Source of the DNA: Erpobdella octoculata
Taxonomy: Eukaryota > Annelida > Clitellata > Hirudinida > Erpobdellidae
Reading direction: 5' to 3'
Length of the DNA: 64,000 nt
Assembly: GCA_963978895.1 (NCBI GenBank)
Contig: OZ022246.1
Location: 14,615,909 to 14,679,908, forward strand
The notes under the pieces are model-generated. The model was not told the origin of the DNA and made no database searches. It saw only the letters and a program-made list of their open reading frames with translations. Positions 23,795 through 34,977 of this stretch are shown here, in pieces. How positions within the stretch are numbered: position 1 is the stretch's first letter; the number at the start of each line of letters is the position of its first letter. The position numbers and the translations under genes were made by a program.

Positions 23795-26700
23795 ACATGG
23801 AGAATAGCGGCAGAAATTATTTTCGGTGTTTTCAATTATTTTTCTATTATAAAATTATTATAATTAGAAAGAAAAATAAATTACTAATTGAATGATCCAA
23901 TTAATTTCTAAAAATTATAATTAAAAAAGAAGTTAACGCCAGAAAAGCGTTAGGTAGTAGAAAAAAAATTATTCTCATAAACAAAAAAACAAACTAAAAG
24001 TTAAGTGAAGTGAAATAAAATTTAAAAGAAATTATTTGTGCGAGTTTTTATAAAATATTTTTAAAGAAATAAATTACTTATTTACTTGAATTTGAGTTCC
24101 GTAGTCTCAAACCAGGTGGCAAATTTTTTGCTGAAACTCGGTTTCTTTAATTGAAAACTGTCCAGCTTTATCTTTCTCTGAAAAACTGCTCGGACTTGAA
24201 TAAACTATTATTTTTTCTGTATATAATGATAATCTGACTGCGTGATTAATATTTTATCTTGTGATTGTTACGTTTTCTTTTGCAAATAACTTTATTTTTG
24301 ACTACGCTATAAACCGTTGTTAAATATATACAGCGCTGCATCCGAGATTTATGGGATGGATGCAAGGATTGATTGGATGTGCGTTGTATTTAACAACGGC
24401 TGATGAGTCAGGCGGGTGTAAACAAAATGGATCCAATAAAATTTTTTTGCCGATCTTTCGAATTCCAATTTAATAATTGCTACTGAATGTATAAAACACT
24501 TTTTTTATGACTCTGAGTCGGAAGATGATAAAGGTTAGCTAGGATATAGCTTAATTTTTATTTGAGACGCTTTATTAGTTTATTGGTGCTGAATTCGAGT
24601 TAATACAGTTAATAATACAGCTCTGCAGTGTACAGAGATATACAGTACAGAATAATCTTGAAGTATTAAAATGTTAGATTAATCTAGATTAATGTTAGAT
24701 TGATGACTATGGACTTTAAAATCATCTTATACAAATATATTTGTAACACTAAGTTTTATTTTGCAGCTGTGATAGAACAATCTAGATTAATGTCTCCTTT
24801 AAAATTTGATTTGTATGTGTGTATGATCAATTACAAAAATTGGAATTCAGCCCTCTAAGAAATACTAGATTTAATTATCATTGTTATAAAAGCTTTTGTG
24901 TACTTTCAGTGCAATTATTTTGTAGGTGATAAAGTTACAGAGCAACAAGGCCACAGAAGATTTCTTCTTATGTGTGATTTAGATTTTAAATCCTATTTTC
25001 AAATGAAGAAGTCAACATTTGAGGTAATTTACAATAGTTGAAAATCCCTTATTTTTAAAACTTGTAGACTAATACTATTTTTTTCTTAAGGGAGGTTTAG
25101 AAGGTTGAAGTACCTAGATGTTGCCTGCCCAAGAACTGCTTCCACAATGGTCTTGACAGCTTGTTGCTTACACAACCTTTGCCTGGACTGATGATTTAGT
25201 TGATTTCAAGGAGAGCAACACCAATGATGATCACTCATTTACCCCTCTGGAAAAAGATTTGAAAGCTAACTCGAAAAAAGGATTTAATAACACAACAACT
25301 TTTTAATTAAATTTGTTTATTTTGATTTAAATAAATTTGTTCCATCAATTTTAAATTTCTTTGTTAACGTCTATAAGTCCAAAGAATTTTTCATCCTTCT
25401 CTTGTTTTTTCTGTTGAGTTCTTGAATTGTCTCAGGAACCAAGTCTAAGAAAACAGTAAAACTACCTTTAAATCTATAACAATTTTTAAAAAAATTATAG
25501 CAATATCATACCAACTGCTAGGAGCCAAACAGTTTGTGATGGAGGGCCGACAATGCTGATCATGCTCCCACTTTTGTCTATCACAGCTGCAAAACAAAAC
25601 TTAGTGCTACAAATAGTTAATAGTTAAAAGATGATTTTAAGGTCCATAGTCATCCAGGCTAAGCCATCTCTGTCTATTAAAGTTGCAAAACTTTCTACTT
25701 TATTATACAGAACATAATGATTAAGCCAATAGTCATTCAGGGTTCAATCCCATATAATCCCCTCACCAACTCATTGGACTGCCTTCTTGCATAACTTCAG
25801 ATGAATAAACATTATCTGCTATTTAATTGATACATACATTAAATATAATTTGCTGCAACTCAAAACATCGGTTTTGTCCAGTAGTAATGCAGACATATGT
25901 GACTCTCAATAAACTGTACAATTCATTTTGTGGGAGGATGCCTCCATGATTACAGGGGACCATTAAATAAAGTGTTCAAGTACAACATCATCACATACAA
26001 ATTCTGTTTAGAGTCAGTCTAGACTCTAGACCTTACCATGATCATACGAATCTTGAAACAAAAAATCATTTCAATTAAAATATGAGGATTCACAATTAAA
26101 CAGGTTTAGTATTGATTCATGACATGATTAGCTTATAAACTATTAAACAATAAAAATAAATCACAAGATTGAAAATAAAGGATGGGTGGTGGTTGAAATT
26201 TATTATACAGCCAATTATTAGAACATATGAGTGGTAAGCACAGTTTATTTTGATAAGAGTAAAAAATTATCAAGGTTGGTTCAACCATTGTGAAGGAAGA
26301 TACACATCTTATGTTAATTTTAGAAGCATCAATGTAAAATTGTAAAGGTGAACCTTTGAAATGAGCAATTTTTTGAGCCCATCAAAAGCCAAATAAAACT
26401 TGACTTTAAAGCTAAAACACTACACTTTATTGATTGCTTTGTGAAAAAACTAAGCAACGAAATTTTAAACTATCTCAGACAAAGGCTTAACATTGCCTAA
26501 CAACCTAGGTAAACCATATCACGACGTTTTACTAAAATAAAATCAAAATACTAACTTTCAGCAATAACCTCTCCGCTTCCACAATATTAGAAAATCTAAG
26601 TTTTAAATTCAAATTAAAACCATCCTTTCGAACTAAGAAAGTCTCGTCTGCAGTGGTATGGAGGTGGCCATCTTACTTCTTATCAATCAATCCGCCCTCG

Positions 26701-27045
26701 AGCAGGATTTATCGAATGCATATCCGATGACTAAGGGATGTAATTAACAACGCGCGACACTTCAACCCCGGATATAATTAACAACGTTTTTTCGCTCATC
26801 GGATATATCCGATTAGCATATCCGATGAACTTAACAACGCACCCACTGCGCTATTCATAGTTTTTGTTGTGATTCTCTTGCGCATTTTGTGTGTTTTCCG
26901 AGAGAATTTTATTATCAAAAATTAATAAGCTGCTTGGATCATTAAATTGGAGTTGTTATTGTGATAACGAATATACAATTATTATAAGGGAAAAATAATT
27001 AAAAACACCGAAAATAATTTCTGCCGCTATTCTCCATGTTTACCG
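23795..27045 (+). mobile_element. PIF/Harbinger transposon remnant with long inverted ends
   Basis: Both ends carry TAAACATGGAGAATAGCGGC and AGAAATTATTTTCGGTGTTTT in inverted orientation; weaker similarity extends about 150 bp inward. Paired inner blocks with TTAACAACG motifs occur at 24310-24410 and 26690-26840. The interior encodes Harbinger transposase pieces on the plus strand. GCCACCT lies directly outside both ends, but the exact duplication is not settled (the family usually makes 3 bp). Confidence 0.72.
24928..25310 (+). pseudogene. Harbinger transposase fragments
   Basis: The first piece, about 24928-25025, reads GHRRFLLMCDLDFKSYFQMK, then KSTFEV, the DF...HF.M...TFE block near the start of Harbinger nucleases. 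The second, about 25095-25305, reads RLKYLDVACPRTASTMVLTA, then CCLHNLCLD and an acidic tail ending in a stop. It corresponds to the C-terminal block with the last conserved helix (C.LHN). The catalytic DDE centre between them is missing. The copy cannot be active. Confidence 0.7.
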
Positions 27046-27245
27046 CCACCTGTAGTGTGCACGTCGTCTGCAGCTGGAATTCGAAACTTTCTCAGCTTCT
27101 TTCTTGCAATTGCTAACCGGATTCGCCATCGCCTATAAATAAACCCGCTGGATTTTTTTCACTTTCTTAATTCTTGCATAGAGGCACTTTCTCGTGTTTG
27201 TGATCATGCAGCGTCACCGGGGTGAAATCTGGGAGTACTTTGTAG
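27046..27245 (+). pseudogene. BED-finger ORF start, interrupted by hAT-5
   Basis: A TATAAATA box at about 27135 precedes an ATG at 27206. The frame reads MQRHRGEIWEYFV and stops at hAT-5. It resumes at 28366 after the duplicated CTTTGTAG with ETVTQKVNNKDVEVNLARCK, then DCRKQYHFNL, the W.YF...C..C pattern of a BED zinc finger. The Gypsy element then cuts it at 28471. It could be the start of another hAT transposase or of a host BED-finger gene; the histidine pair is not reached. Confidence 0.5.
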
Positions 27246-28357
27246 CAGAGGCGTAGGGAGGAGGGGAAGGGGGGGGGGGACAGTTGTCCCCGGGCACAGG
27301 GCTGGAGGGGGCGCAATATCAGTGACCAATTTTTTTTTATTATTATTTTGCTTTATCCAAGGTTTACTCGTCTCAAAGATCTGAACTTCAAATTCGGATT
27401 CTTACTTGATGTAGACAAACTTTTGAATGACAAAGATCTTGACAGTCTCCGTCATCATTGTATTGAATTTGGAAATTTTTATGACTCGGGTGTTGAAGGA
27501 ATTGAGTTATTAAATGAAATATGTGACTGCAGAATGCTCCTTGAGACCCGCCAGGATACTGTACCAAAGACTCCTACAGAACTCTTGTCGTTCATTGTTA
27601 GTTAAGGACAAGATGTTTTTCCAAATTTGCGTGTTGCTCTGCAAATCCTTCTTACCATAGCTGTCTCGATTGCCAGCTGTGAGCGATCCTTTAGTAAATT
27701 AAAAATAATTCTTTCCTACCTTCGAGCATCCATGGGACAAGATAGACTTAGCGATCTGGCCCTAATGAGTGTGGAGAGGGAAGTTCTTGAACAGATTGAT
27801 TTTGATGATATAATTAACCAGTTTGCTGCAGTAAAAGCAAGAAAAATAAATTTTGTTTAAAACTCAGCTCATTTTTAACCACAATTTTAGACAATACCTA
27901 TCTGTTGTTTTGCTTTTAAATTTTATAATTTTTCTTTTTTATAAATTTTGTTTAAAAATCAGCTCATTTTTAACCACAATTTTAGACAATACCTATCTGT
28001 TGTTTTGCTTTTAAATTTTATAATTTTTCTTTCCCACTTCTGACTCAGCGGACAAGAAAAATACAGAATTATAAAAACTACTGGAAAAATAAATTGAAAG
28101 AATCTAATTATATACGTGATCATATTTATTAATATTTTGTAATTGTAAGAAAAACAGTATAATAGTAAAAACTAAGAAAGAATAATACAATTATGATGTA
28201 AGGTGCAATATGCATATAGAAATTTAAATACACTGAAATGCATGTATATAGGCGCCAGAGACATTTATTATATTTTATGTAGTTCGACAGATTTTATGTA
28301 GGGGGCGCAGATTTTGTGTTTTGTCCCCGGGCGCAGAAGACCCTAGCTACGCCACTG
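27246..28357 (+). mobile_element. hAT transposon hAT-5
   Basis: Ends CAGAGGCGTAGGG and CCCTAGCTACGCCACTG, flanked by the 8-bp duplication CTTTGTAG (27238-27245 and 28358-28365). G-rich and C-rich tracts lie just inside. It carries the C-terminal part of a transposase. A 100-bp block after the gene (TAACCACAATTTTAGACAAT) is duplicated in tandem (27870-28030). Confidence 0.93.
27348..27860 (+). pseudogene. hAT-5 transposase C-terminal part
   Basis: Two frames separated by one stop/frameshift near 27605: 27348-27605 (PRFTRLKDLNFKFGFLLDVD, then ELLNEICDCRMLLETRQ) and 27627-27860 (LQILLTIAVSIASCERSFSK, LSYLRASMGQDRLSDLALMS). The second is the hAT dimerisation region of ZMYM1-type transposases. 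The zinc finger and most of the catalytic core are absent, so it is a deletion derivative. Confidence 0.88.
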
Positions 28358-28365
28358 CTTTGTAG

Positions 28366-28471
28366 AAGAGACGGTCACACAGAAAGTCAATAACAAGGAT
28401 GTAGAAGTAAATCTTGCCAGATGCAAAGACTGCAGGAAACAGTATCATTTTAATCTAATCTTAGTAATCTA
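28366..28471 (+). pseudogene. BED-finger ORF continuation
   Basis: Continuation of the frame begun at 27206, with CKDC as the zinc-binding cysteine pair. It is cut by the Gypsy insertion at 28472. Past the insertion (31108) no continuation of the finger could be read. Confidence 0.5.
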
Positions 28472-28694
28472 TGTTGTGTTCGATTATATATGTATATGAA
28501 GAATAAACATACGGATGAGATACACACAAGTTTATTCAAACGAGTCAACGAAGCAACCACGAGATTAACAACTGAAAGGGAACAAGGCAGAAGTCCAACT
28601 ATCATCCAAGAACATAGAATGTTCAACATAGATATATCAAGAACATCGAATGTTCAACATAGATATGTCACACCTCCTCCCTAAGATTTTTTTT

Positions 28695-29501
28695 TTAAAG
28701 TTCAACAAATCTGACTGGAGGTCTTGACAGCCTTCCTGATCTGGTAACATAACTTCGAGACATGTCTTCACCTGGTTCTATATCTGCTTCCGCCTGGTGC
28801 TGATCTAAATTCAGTTGTATTGCCTCATCCGGAGTTTCTGGACAGTCATCAGATGCTGGGGTAACCTGAGTTGGACCAGGTTCTTTAGTTGAAATGAGAT
28901 GTCGATGATTTCTTCTCAGTTCTCCACCAGCGTCCGTCTGCACCACATATGAACGAGGAGTGCCATGTTTAAACTTGACCTGACCTAGAATCCACCGGCC
29001 ATGATGATGGATTCTGACAGTTTCACCAGGTTGCAGTTCAGGTAATTTGTGAGCCGATCTGTCATAATATGATTTCTGCTTTCTTTGTAACCTTTGGAGT
29101 TGATTTTTTTCATGGATGACTCGGGGGAGCAGTTGAGACTCATGATGGGGAACTTTATGTTGCTGTTGACTTCTGGATCCTTGTTCAGAATAACCTTTTG
29201 ATTCTTCACCAGAGTAACATCTTTCTCCTACTTTAGGTGTCCTCTGTGGTCGAGGACCCCACGCCTGTTGCTGTTGACGAGGCTGTTGGCTCTGTTCATA
29301 TTGCTGCTGACGTGGCTGGTACTGCTGCTGTTGACGCGGCTGATACTGTTGACGCGCCCGGTACTGCTGCTGACGGAGCTGGTACTGCTGCTGACTTGGT
29401 TCATGTTGCTGCTGGCAGTTGTCACGTTGCGGCTGACGGTTGTCTCTATGCAACTGTCGGCCATATTTTGTTTGCTGTGACTTTTGGTTGCTCTGCTGCA
29501 A
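28695..29501 (-). CDS. Gypsy integrase C-terminal region with Gln-rich linker
   Basis: 268-residue frame. The first 85 residues are made of Gln/Arg repeats (QQQYQPRQQ pattern). Then KQKSYYDRSAHKLPELQPGE, VRIHHHGRWILGQVKFKHGT and RSYVVQTDAGGELRRNHRHL form the SH3-like C-terminal domain of K02A2.6-type Gypsy integrases, which binds DNA. It ends RSGRLSRPPVRFVEL, typical of the pol C-terminus, just before the polypurine tract. The catalytic core is missing upstream, so no integrase activity is expected. Confidence 0.88.
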   Translation of the reverse strand: MQQSNQKSQQTKYGRQLHRDNRQPQRDNCQQQHEPSQQQYQLRQQQYRARQQYQPRQQQQYQPRQQQYEQSQQPRQQQQAWGPRPQRTPKVGERCYSGEESKGYSEQGSRSQQQHKVPHHESQLLPRVIHEKNQLQRLQRKQKSYYDRSAHKLPELQPGETVRIHHHGRWILGQVKFKHGTPRSYVVQTDAGGELRRNHRHLISTKEPGPTQVTPASDDCPETPDEAIQLNLDQHQAEADIEPGEDMSRSYVTRSGRLSRPPVRFVEL

Positions 29502-29539
29502 TGGCTGGAGTTGCTGGTCTTTCTTCTGCCGGAATATGA

Positions 29540-30871
29540 CTGTTGCTGTTGGGAAGATCTGTTTTTCAGTTTTTTTTCAAACGGCTGCATTCCTCTGATG
29601 TATCGCGGTCCTGTCGTGGCCGACGTAGTTTTCCAAGTAGCTGGTGTTGCATGCCAAGCAGAGGATTTTCTGTCTTTGAACTCATTGATGATGTTCTTTG
29701 ATGAATGTGTCATCACTTGGTCAACCCTTCTGATCAAATTCAACTCCTGGCAGTTGGGAAGACCTAGAATAGGAGAAGCAGGATGGCTGACTACATAGAA
29801 TTGTGTTGGCACACTTCTTTGACTGTGGACAACTGATAGAGTTACCACTCTAACCGGGTGTACACTGGCATTGCTGAACGATGTGAGTACTGCCTTGGTT
29901 TGACGAAGGGGTGGTCGACTTCTCATTTTATTCCAAACGGTTTCGGGCAATATGTTTACCTCCGCTCCAGTGTCTAGCTCGCATCGTACCTTTATTCCTC
30001 CAACAACAAGTTCTTTCCACCAAGCCTTTGTCGTCTGTAACGTTTGACATGTGTTGATGTAGAAGGTGTCCTGTAACTCGTGGACTGTAGGGGATCCATG
30101 TGCTTTTTGACGTTCCGATCCGCGTTGATGAATTCGAGCTCCTCGACAGAATTTAGCATAGTGGTTATGCTTTCCACAGGAGAAGCACTGTTTGCCAAAC
30201 GCCGGGCATTTCTTGGGAGGGTGAGTTCCACCGCAGTTTCCACATTGATATGTTGCCCCGCCTGGTTGCAGGGGTCTCATACTTTCTTTTCTGACTGCAA
30301 AGACCGCTGGTTCGTTTTCGCCATTGATGACTTTTACCTGGTTCTTTACAGATTCCGCTGATCGGCAGATTTTTATCGCTTGTTCTAACGTAAGCTCGTC
30401 TTCTCGGAGAAATCTTTCTAGCAGAGTCTTATCGGCACATCCGAGTACAATTCTGTCTCTGATCATAGGTTCGAGCTGGTCTCCAAATTCACATGACCGG
30501 GCTTGGTTTCGGAGCTTCATTAGAAATACTTCTATTGACTCGTCTGAAAACTGCGTTAACTGCCAAAATGTCACGCGCTCAGAAATGACATTAGTCTTTG
30601 GTGTACAAAATTTTTCAAACCTCTTGACCACTGCTTCATAGGAATTTCTGTCCGCTTCATCTAGGTCGAACGCGTTGAAGATCGGAAGAGAATCAGGGCC
30701 GAGGAAACTCAAAAGCATTGCTACTAAAATGTTGCCGGTCTTCTTGAGAGAGTCGCTTGCAATCAGGTGAATCTGAAACATTTGAATAAACCGTCGCCAT
30801 TCGCTCGCTAGATTAGCGGCATCGAAGCGAAATACATAATCACTTTTAAAAATTGAGTAATTTGTCGACAT
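29540..30871 (-). CDS. Gypsy gag-protease polyprotein fragment
   Basis: Starts MSTNYSIFKSDYVFRFDAAN; the ATG uses the last base of the 5' LTR. Residues 1-180 are a gag capsid-like helical region. A CCHC zinc knuckle near residue 230 (CFSCGKHNHYAKFC) follows a C..C....C pair. A retropepsin motif, CELDTGAEVNILP, lies near residue 300, followed by ILGLPNCQELNLI. After IINEFKD, about where reverse transcriptase should begin, the sequence changes, marking the deletion junction. The open frame runs on to 29228 through a Gln-rich region that belongs to a different frame. Gag-protease looks intact. Confidence 0.88.
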
Positions 30872-31107
30872 GTTGTGTTCGATTATATATGTATATGAAA
30901 AATAAACTTACGGATGAGATACACACAAGTTTATTCAAACGAGTCAACGAAGCAACCACGAGATTAACAACTGAAAGGGAACAAGGCAGAAGTCCAACTA
31001 TCATCCAAGAACATAGAATGTTCAACATAGATACATCAAGAACATCGAATGTTCAACATAGATATATCAAGAACATCGAATGTTCAACATAGATATGTCA
31101 CAATCTA

Positions 31108-31745
31108 GTAATCTCAATCTCAGTAATCTGCAATCTATTTCTATCTCCATTGGTTTTTCCACTTTCACTATTGAATTGCCTGAAAATGTCGTTCTGTTGG
31201 TGTGCTAGAAGGTTTTCTACTTTTCAATTACTTGAAAAAATAATTTTAATTTTTCTTTTCATCGGCAAGTAAAATCATTTAATTAATTTGATAAACTACC
31301 GCATAATGCGAACTAAATAAATACTTACTATCGGCAGTAGCGTTTTATTTAGAGTCTAAATTTAGACAAATAGATGTACCGAAACTAAACAAATATAACT
31401 TATTTCAAGTTTTAAAAAAATCAAATTAGGTAAATTTTTATAAATGTTGAAATTTTTTAATATTTATATATTTTCTTTCAATGAATTCTTTTAATGTAGT
31501 TATTAATATTGTCTGTCGCGCATAGTTCATCATTCTATGTTATCTCATTTTATTCGAGACAAAATTTCCACTTCAGTCGAGATCCCGATATCGTATCGTA
31601 TCGGAATCGCCTCGTTATTGATCGAGGCGTCTCGTATCGTATCGTTTAATTCGAGACAAATTTCAGAAATCGTATCGTATCGTATCGTTCCAAAAAAATA
31701 ACGGGACGCAGAAGCTTACTGGCCAGTTAGTCCGTTTAGATTTTA
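31108..31745. repeat. Unclassified repeat and TATCG-rich patch
   Basis: 31130-31300 (ATCTATTTCTATCTCCATTG, then TTTTCATCGGCAAGTAAA) is also present, diverged, at 50185-50345. 31575-31690 is rich in CGTATCGTATCG and AATTCGAGACAAA motifs, like a transposon subterminal array, but no paired end was found. Confidence 0.5.
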
Positions 31746-31769
31746 TCTATATATATAAAAATGAATGTT

Positions 31770-31805
<36 letters not shown>

Positions 31806-31856
31806 TTATGCATTGCTACACCATTCATCCGATCATAATGAAATTTTCACACAACC
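31746..31856 (+). mobile_element. Helitron 5' terminal fragment
   Basis: TCTATATATATAAAAATGAA, an inserted TA run, then CACCATTCATCCGATCATAA and TGAAATTTTCACAC: the typical Helitron 5' end. It is cut at about 31856 by a PLE fragment, and no 3' end is seen. Confidence 0.75.
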
Positions 31857-31968
31857 TTGTCTTTAAATCTTCGTCGGTTGCAATTCGCTACTTTTCAAAA
31901 CTAAAAGAAAAATCAGTAAACGCTAAATGGTGTTTTATATTCAACGGAGTGTGTCTACTTATCCCGCA
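31857..31968 (+). mobile_element. PLE terminal fragment
   Basis: The plus strand reads FKSSSVAIRYFSKLKEKSVN, then AKWCFIFNGVCLLIPQ, directly followed by TA repeats (31969-31991), like the fragment at 4216-4361. No hammerhead; it is truncated at the Helitron junction. Confidence 0.78.
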
Positions 31969-32085
31969 ATATATATATATATATATATATATTATAAGAA
32001 AACATAGCGTTGATATGTTTTTACGAGCCACTTAAATCAGAAACTTGGATGGCTTATAATCCACCACGAAATAACGCAAATATAA

Positions 32086-32492
<407 letters not shown>

Positions 32493-32504
32493 TTTATTTA
32501 ATTT

Positions 32505-32544
32505 GCCGACGCGTTTCGGAGTACCTTTACTCCATTTTCAAGGC
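32505..32544 (-). ncRNA. Hammerhead ribozyme-like motif, U3-A8 variant
   Basis: Minus strand in order: GCC (stem I), TTGAAAA core, extra T, stem II GGAGTA/TACTCC, GAAA, palindromic stem III ACGCGT, cleavage-site C, GGC (stem I partner). Stem I pairs perfectly here. C3 and G8 are replaced by U and A, which restores pairing. It lies 12 bp upstream of the N-terminal ORF start at 32492. Confidence 0.7.
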
Positions 32545-32765
32545 TCATTGTAAACAAAACCCGCAAAGAACTTAAAGTCATATAATGAAAAGAAAATATG
32601 CACAAAACTAAAAGTCACATAAAATATTTTTCCCACTCTATACATACCCTATTCTAACCATAATACCTTGGTTTTACACATTACGAAATATAATCTACAA
32701 TCAACTCAAAACAAGTCAGCGAAACAGGACCACAAACATCAAACAACCAATGCTCATTCATACAT

Positions 32766-33236
32766 TCAATCATCTGTAGGTCTATTTTTTTTTCTTCGTC
32801 TTTCAGTGATTTTAATATTGTCCACTAAGTGAGAAAACCGTAGTTGCGGATCGGTCTCTTCATCAGCTCTGTCGACAGCTATCTTTACTTCTTCTATTTT
32901 TTCTGAAGCCGTGAGTTCAACTGTGACTATTGGAGGAATGGACTTGTCAACTTTCTCTGCTACAACGTTCTGTGAAAGAGGATTCTCTTTTTGTAACATC
33001 CGGAAAACATTGATACGATTGTCATCAACTACTTTATTTGTTGTATTTATTTCTTCGCCACGATTCTTCCTTGTCCCTAATTCATACAAAGTAAGGACGT
33101 GCGGAAATTTATCAAACTGCTTGTTGATTTCGGGCTTCCGTTGTAAGATTAGTAGAGCCTCTTTGATTCTCAACTGTCTGACATCTTTCTCTTTAGTAAT
33201 AACACGTACATTGTCAACGAGAATATCACGTTTCAA
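32766..33236 (-). pseudogene. PLE-C endonuclease tail and acidic extension
   Basis: 156-residue frame. The start, RQLRIKEALLILQRKPEINK, then QFDKFPHVLTLYELG, is the conserved end of PLE endonucleases. About 100 residues of hydrophilic, acidic sequence follow (AEKVDKSIPPIVTVELTASE) and then TERRRKKNRPTDD and a stop. Other PLEs here have unrelated extensions of similar length after the INKQF block. The function of the extension is unknown. Confidence 0.8.
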
Positions 33237-33758
33237 AGCGCGCCGTGAGTCATATTAAAATGTTGCAAGATACTACCGTTTTGCAAATGCATGGTGAGGC
33301 GTCTCGATAAAGTAGTCATTGTGGATCCGATGTATTTATCCACCTTACAATGTGGAATTGGACATTGAAATTCATACACCAGATGAGTTGACTGCAATTT
33401 GTTTTTAGCTGGAGAGCAATTGTTTCGGATTACTAAGTTTTGGGTTTTTTTATTTTTGTAGTAAATATTTATATTAACTGGAACATTTGTTGTGGAAGTG
33501 ACTTTGGTGGCCAATATTCCTTTGAGAACTTTCTCATCAACTTTGTAGCGTGTATGCATTTGCCCACAATAATATAATGGAATGGATGTAGAAGTTTGAT
33601 TTTCATTTTTATTAATAGTTGTGGATTTCAAAATGTTGTTAACAAAAATCTTAATGGAATGGTCAACAAATCTATTAGTGTAGTTGTTGTTGATCAGGGT
33701 TTGTTTAATACGTTGTACTTCGGAATGGAATGAGCTCCAATTTTCGCTAAATTCACCG
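33233..33758 (-). pseudogene. PLE-C linker and GIY-YIG endonuclease
   Basis: The frame at 33631-33233 contains PLYYCGQMHTRYKVDEKVLK, then INIYYKNKKTQNLVIRNN, a basic region, HLVYEFQCPIPHC, and KYIGSTMTTLSRRLTMHLQN followed by GSILQHFNMTHG. The CPIPHC cysteines and YIG...RRL..H belong to the PLE endonuclease. In this lineage the enzyme nicks DNA to start target-primed synthesis. Upstream to 33758 the linker continues in another frame. The frame passes into the C-terminal ORF at 33236 by a four-base overlap, so a single frameshift separates them. Confidence 0.9.
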
Positions 33759-33771
33759 ATATATATATAAG

Positions 33772-34330
33772 AATGGTTTTCTAGTTTATTGGATGATAAT
33801 AAATAAAGCTTGGTTAATGCTACTTATACCTTCTAATATAATCCATGTTAATAAAAATACTTGTCGGGATATCAATAGATGGAAAAAGTTAAATCAGAAT
33901 CAGTACCATAGATATAACACTACCCCTTTCTTAATTCTGTTTGTCTCGAACAGCATAGTCGGTTTTGGGAAATGCGACTCGGCCACAAACACAAAATACC
34001 TTGATCTTTACTCGTGGCCTTGACCGCAATTCGCAAACAACATGGTCAAGTCTCTTGACCGTTTGACGCAGTTTCTTCCAGTCCTTCTTTGGCTCATCAA
34101 CGGAGTCTTTCATTGGCTCATCGTGGCCATTTCTGCACGGTTCATCACAGCCTTTTTTGCATGCCTCGTCCTGAACATCTTTGCACAGTTTATCAGAACT
34201 GTCTGTTTTTTCTTCTTCCTTCACATCTTTTAGATCTTTTTTGAAATCATATTTCAAATAAGCACCATCTTTTTTTTTCATTACACGATCTGAGGTAATT
34301 CTCCATCGAATATTCAGCATATCTTTGGCG
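33772..34330 (-). mobile_element. SAP-gag LTR element, 3' fragment
   Basis: Minus strand: gag C-terminus at 34320-33931 (DSSDKLCKDVQDEACKKGCD, then KKLRQTVKRLDHVVCELRSR, and VAFPKTDYAVRDKQN stop), a polypurine tract AATTAAGAAAGGGG, then about 130 bp of a diverged LTR (GGTATAAGTAGCATTAACCA, CCAATAAAC) that stops at a TA run. It matches the complete element at 59164-61074, where the same gag C-terminus has a premature stop. Confidence 0.85.
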
Positions 34331-34668
34331 TTCTTGTAGCTGCAGGACGCGTTAGTTTATGTGACACGTTTGTATCGATTTTAACCTCGGATAATACATT
34401 TTATTATCTTTCATTTGTCAGTTAAACTTTTTTTTAACTAAAGTCGTTTAAATCGATATCTAGTTTGCTTATAATAAATTGATTTAATCTTCATACTTGA
34501 AGCTATTTATGCATCAGCCGTGCAAACGCTGCTTTCTGCTAATTGCTGATTTTATTTTTACTTTTCTGCACTAATGGATTGCTGTTTAAGCTACTGAGTT
34601 TTAGAAACTAACTTCTGTATCAACTATTGCCGTTATAATTGTTGGCGTTATTTTCTTGAAAGAACGCC
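34331..34668. other. Junction of SAP-gag fragment and LINE 5' region
   Basis: 34331-34360 still shows weak gag similarity on the minus strand (AEYSMENYLRSCNE near 34320-34275). From about 34370 it is AT-rich and probably the LINE 5' untranslated region. No other feature is seen. Confidence 0.4.
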
Positions 34669-34974
34669 ATGGTTTCCTTGGTTCCAACTGCGTTGCTACG
34701 TCCAATCTCCGCACGTTATTCGTATACACGTGACCAACTGCTGCGGGCTAGAAGAAGCCTCTGGTGTTCGCTCTCACCATCTACAATTTTCAACATATCT
34801 GAGCTTGGTTTGCGACGCCATCGTGGCTCTCGCGCCGCCAAATACAAACAGAGAAAAATTAAAATAATAAAAACGAGACGTACTACTTGCCCGCGACTTA
34901 TCGTTCCTGATGACAGACGCTCGAGCACAAATCTTATTCGTCCACGCTTTCAAAGACACTCTAACCCACGATAA
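34669..34974 (+). pseudogene. LINE ORF N-terminal basic region
   Basis: MVSLVPTALLRPISARYSYT, then RDQLLRARRSLWCSLSP, SELGLRRHRGSRAA and Arg/Lys-rich sequence up to a stop. This resembles the start of the endonuclease-RT ORF in CR1/L2-group LINEs, where a similar LLRAR...ELG...RRHRG motif precedes the endonuclease. It is followed without a gap by the endonuclease start in another frame. Confidence 0.65.
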
Positions 34975-34977
34975 AAA

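Larger units (their letters stand above)
28472..31102 (-). mobile_element. Gypsy LTR retrotransposon with two LTRs and internal deletion
   Basis: LTRs at 28472-28672 (201 bp, 3' LTR on the minus strand) and 30871-31102 (232 bp, 5' LTR), with TG/CA ends and the 5-bp duplication ATCTA at 28467-28471 and 31103-31107. The longer LTR has one extra copy of a 31-bp repeat (core GAACATCGAATGTTCAACAT). A polypurine tract TTAGGGAGGAGG precedes the 3' LTR on the minus strand. Gag, protease and the integrase C-terminus are present; reverse transcriptase, RNase H and the integrase core are missing. Confidence 0.95.

Noticed and set aside
29237..29539. Plus-strand frames (Ala/Val- and Leu-rich) opposite the Gypsy Gln-rich region
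   Set aside because: Antisense shadow of CAG-type codons.
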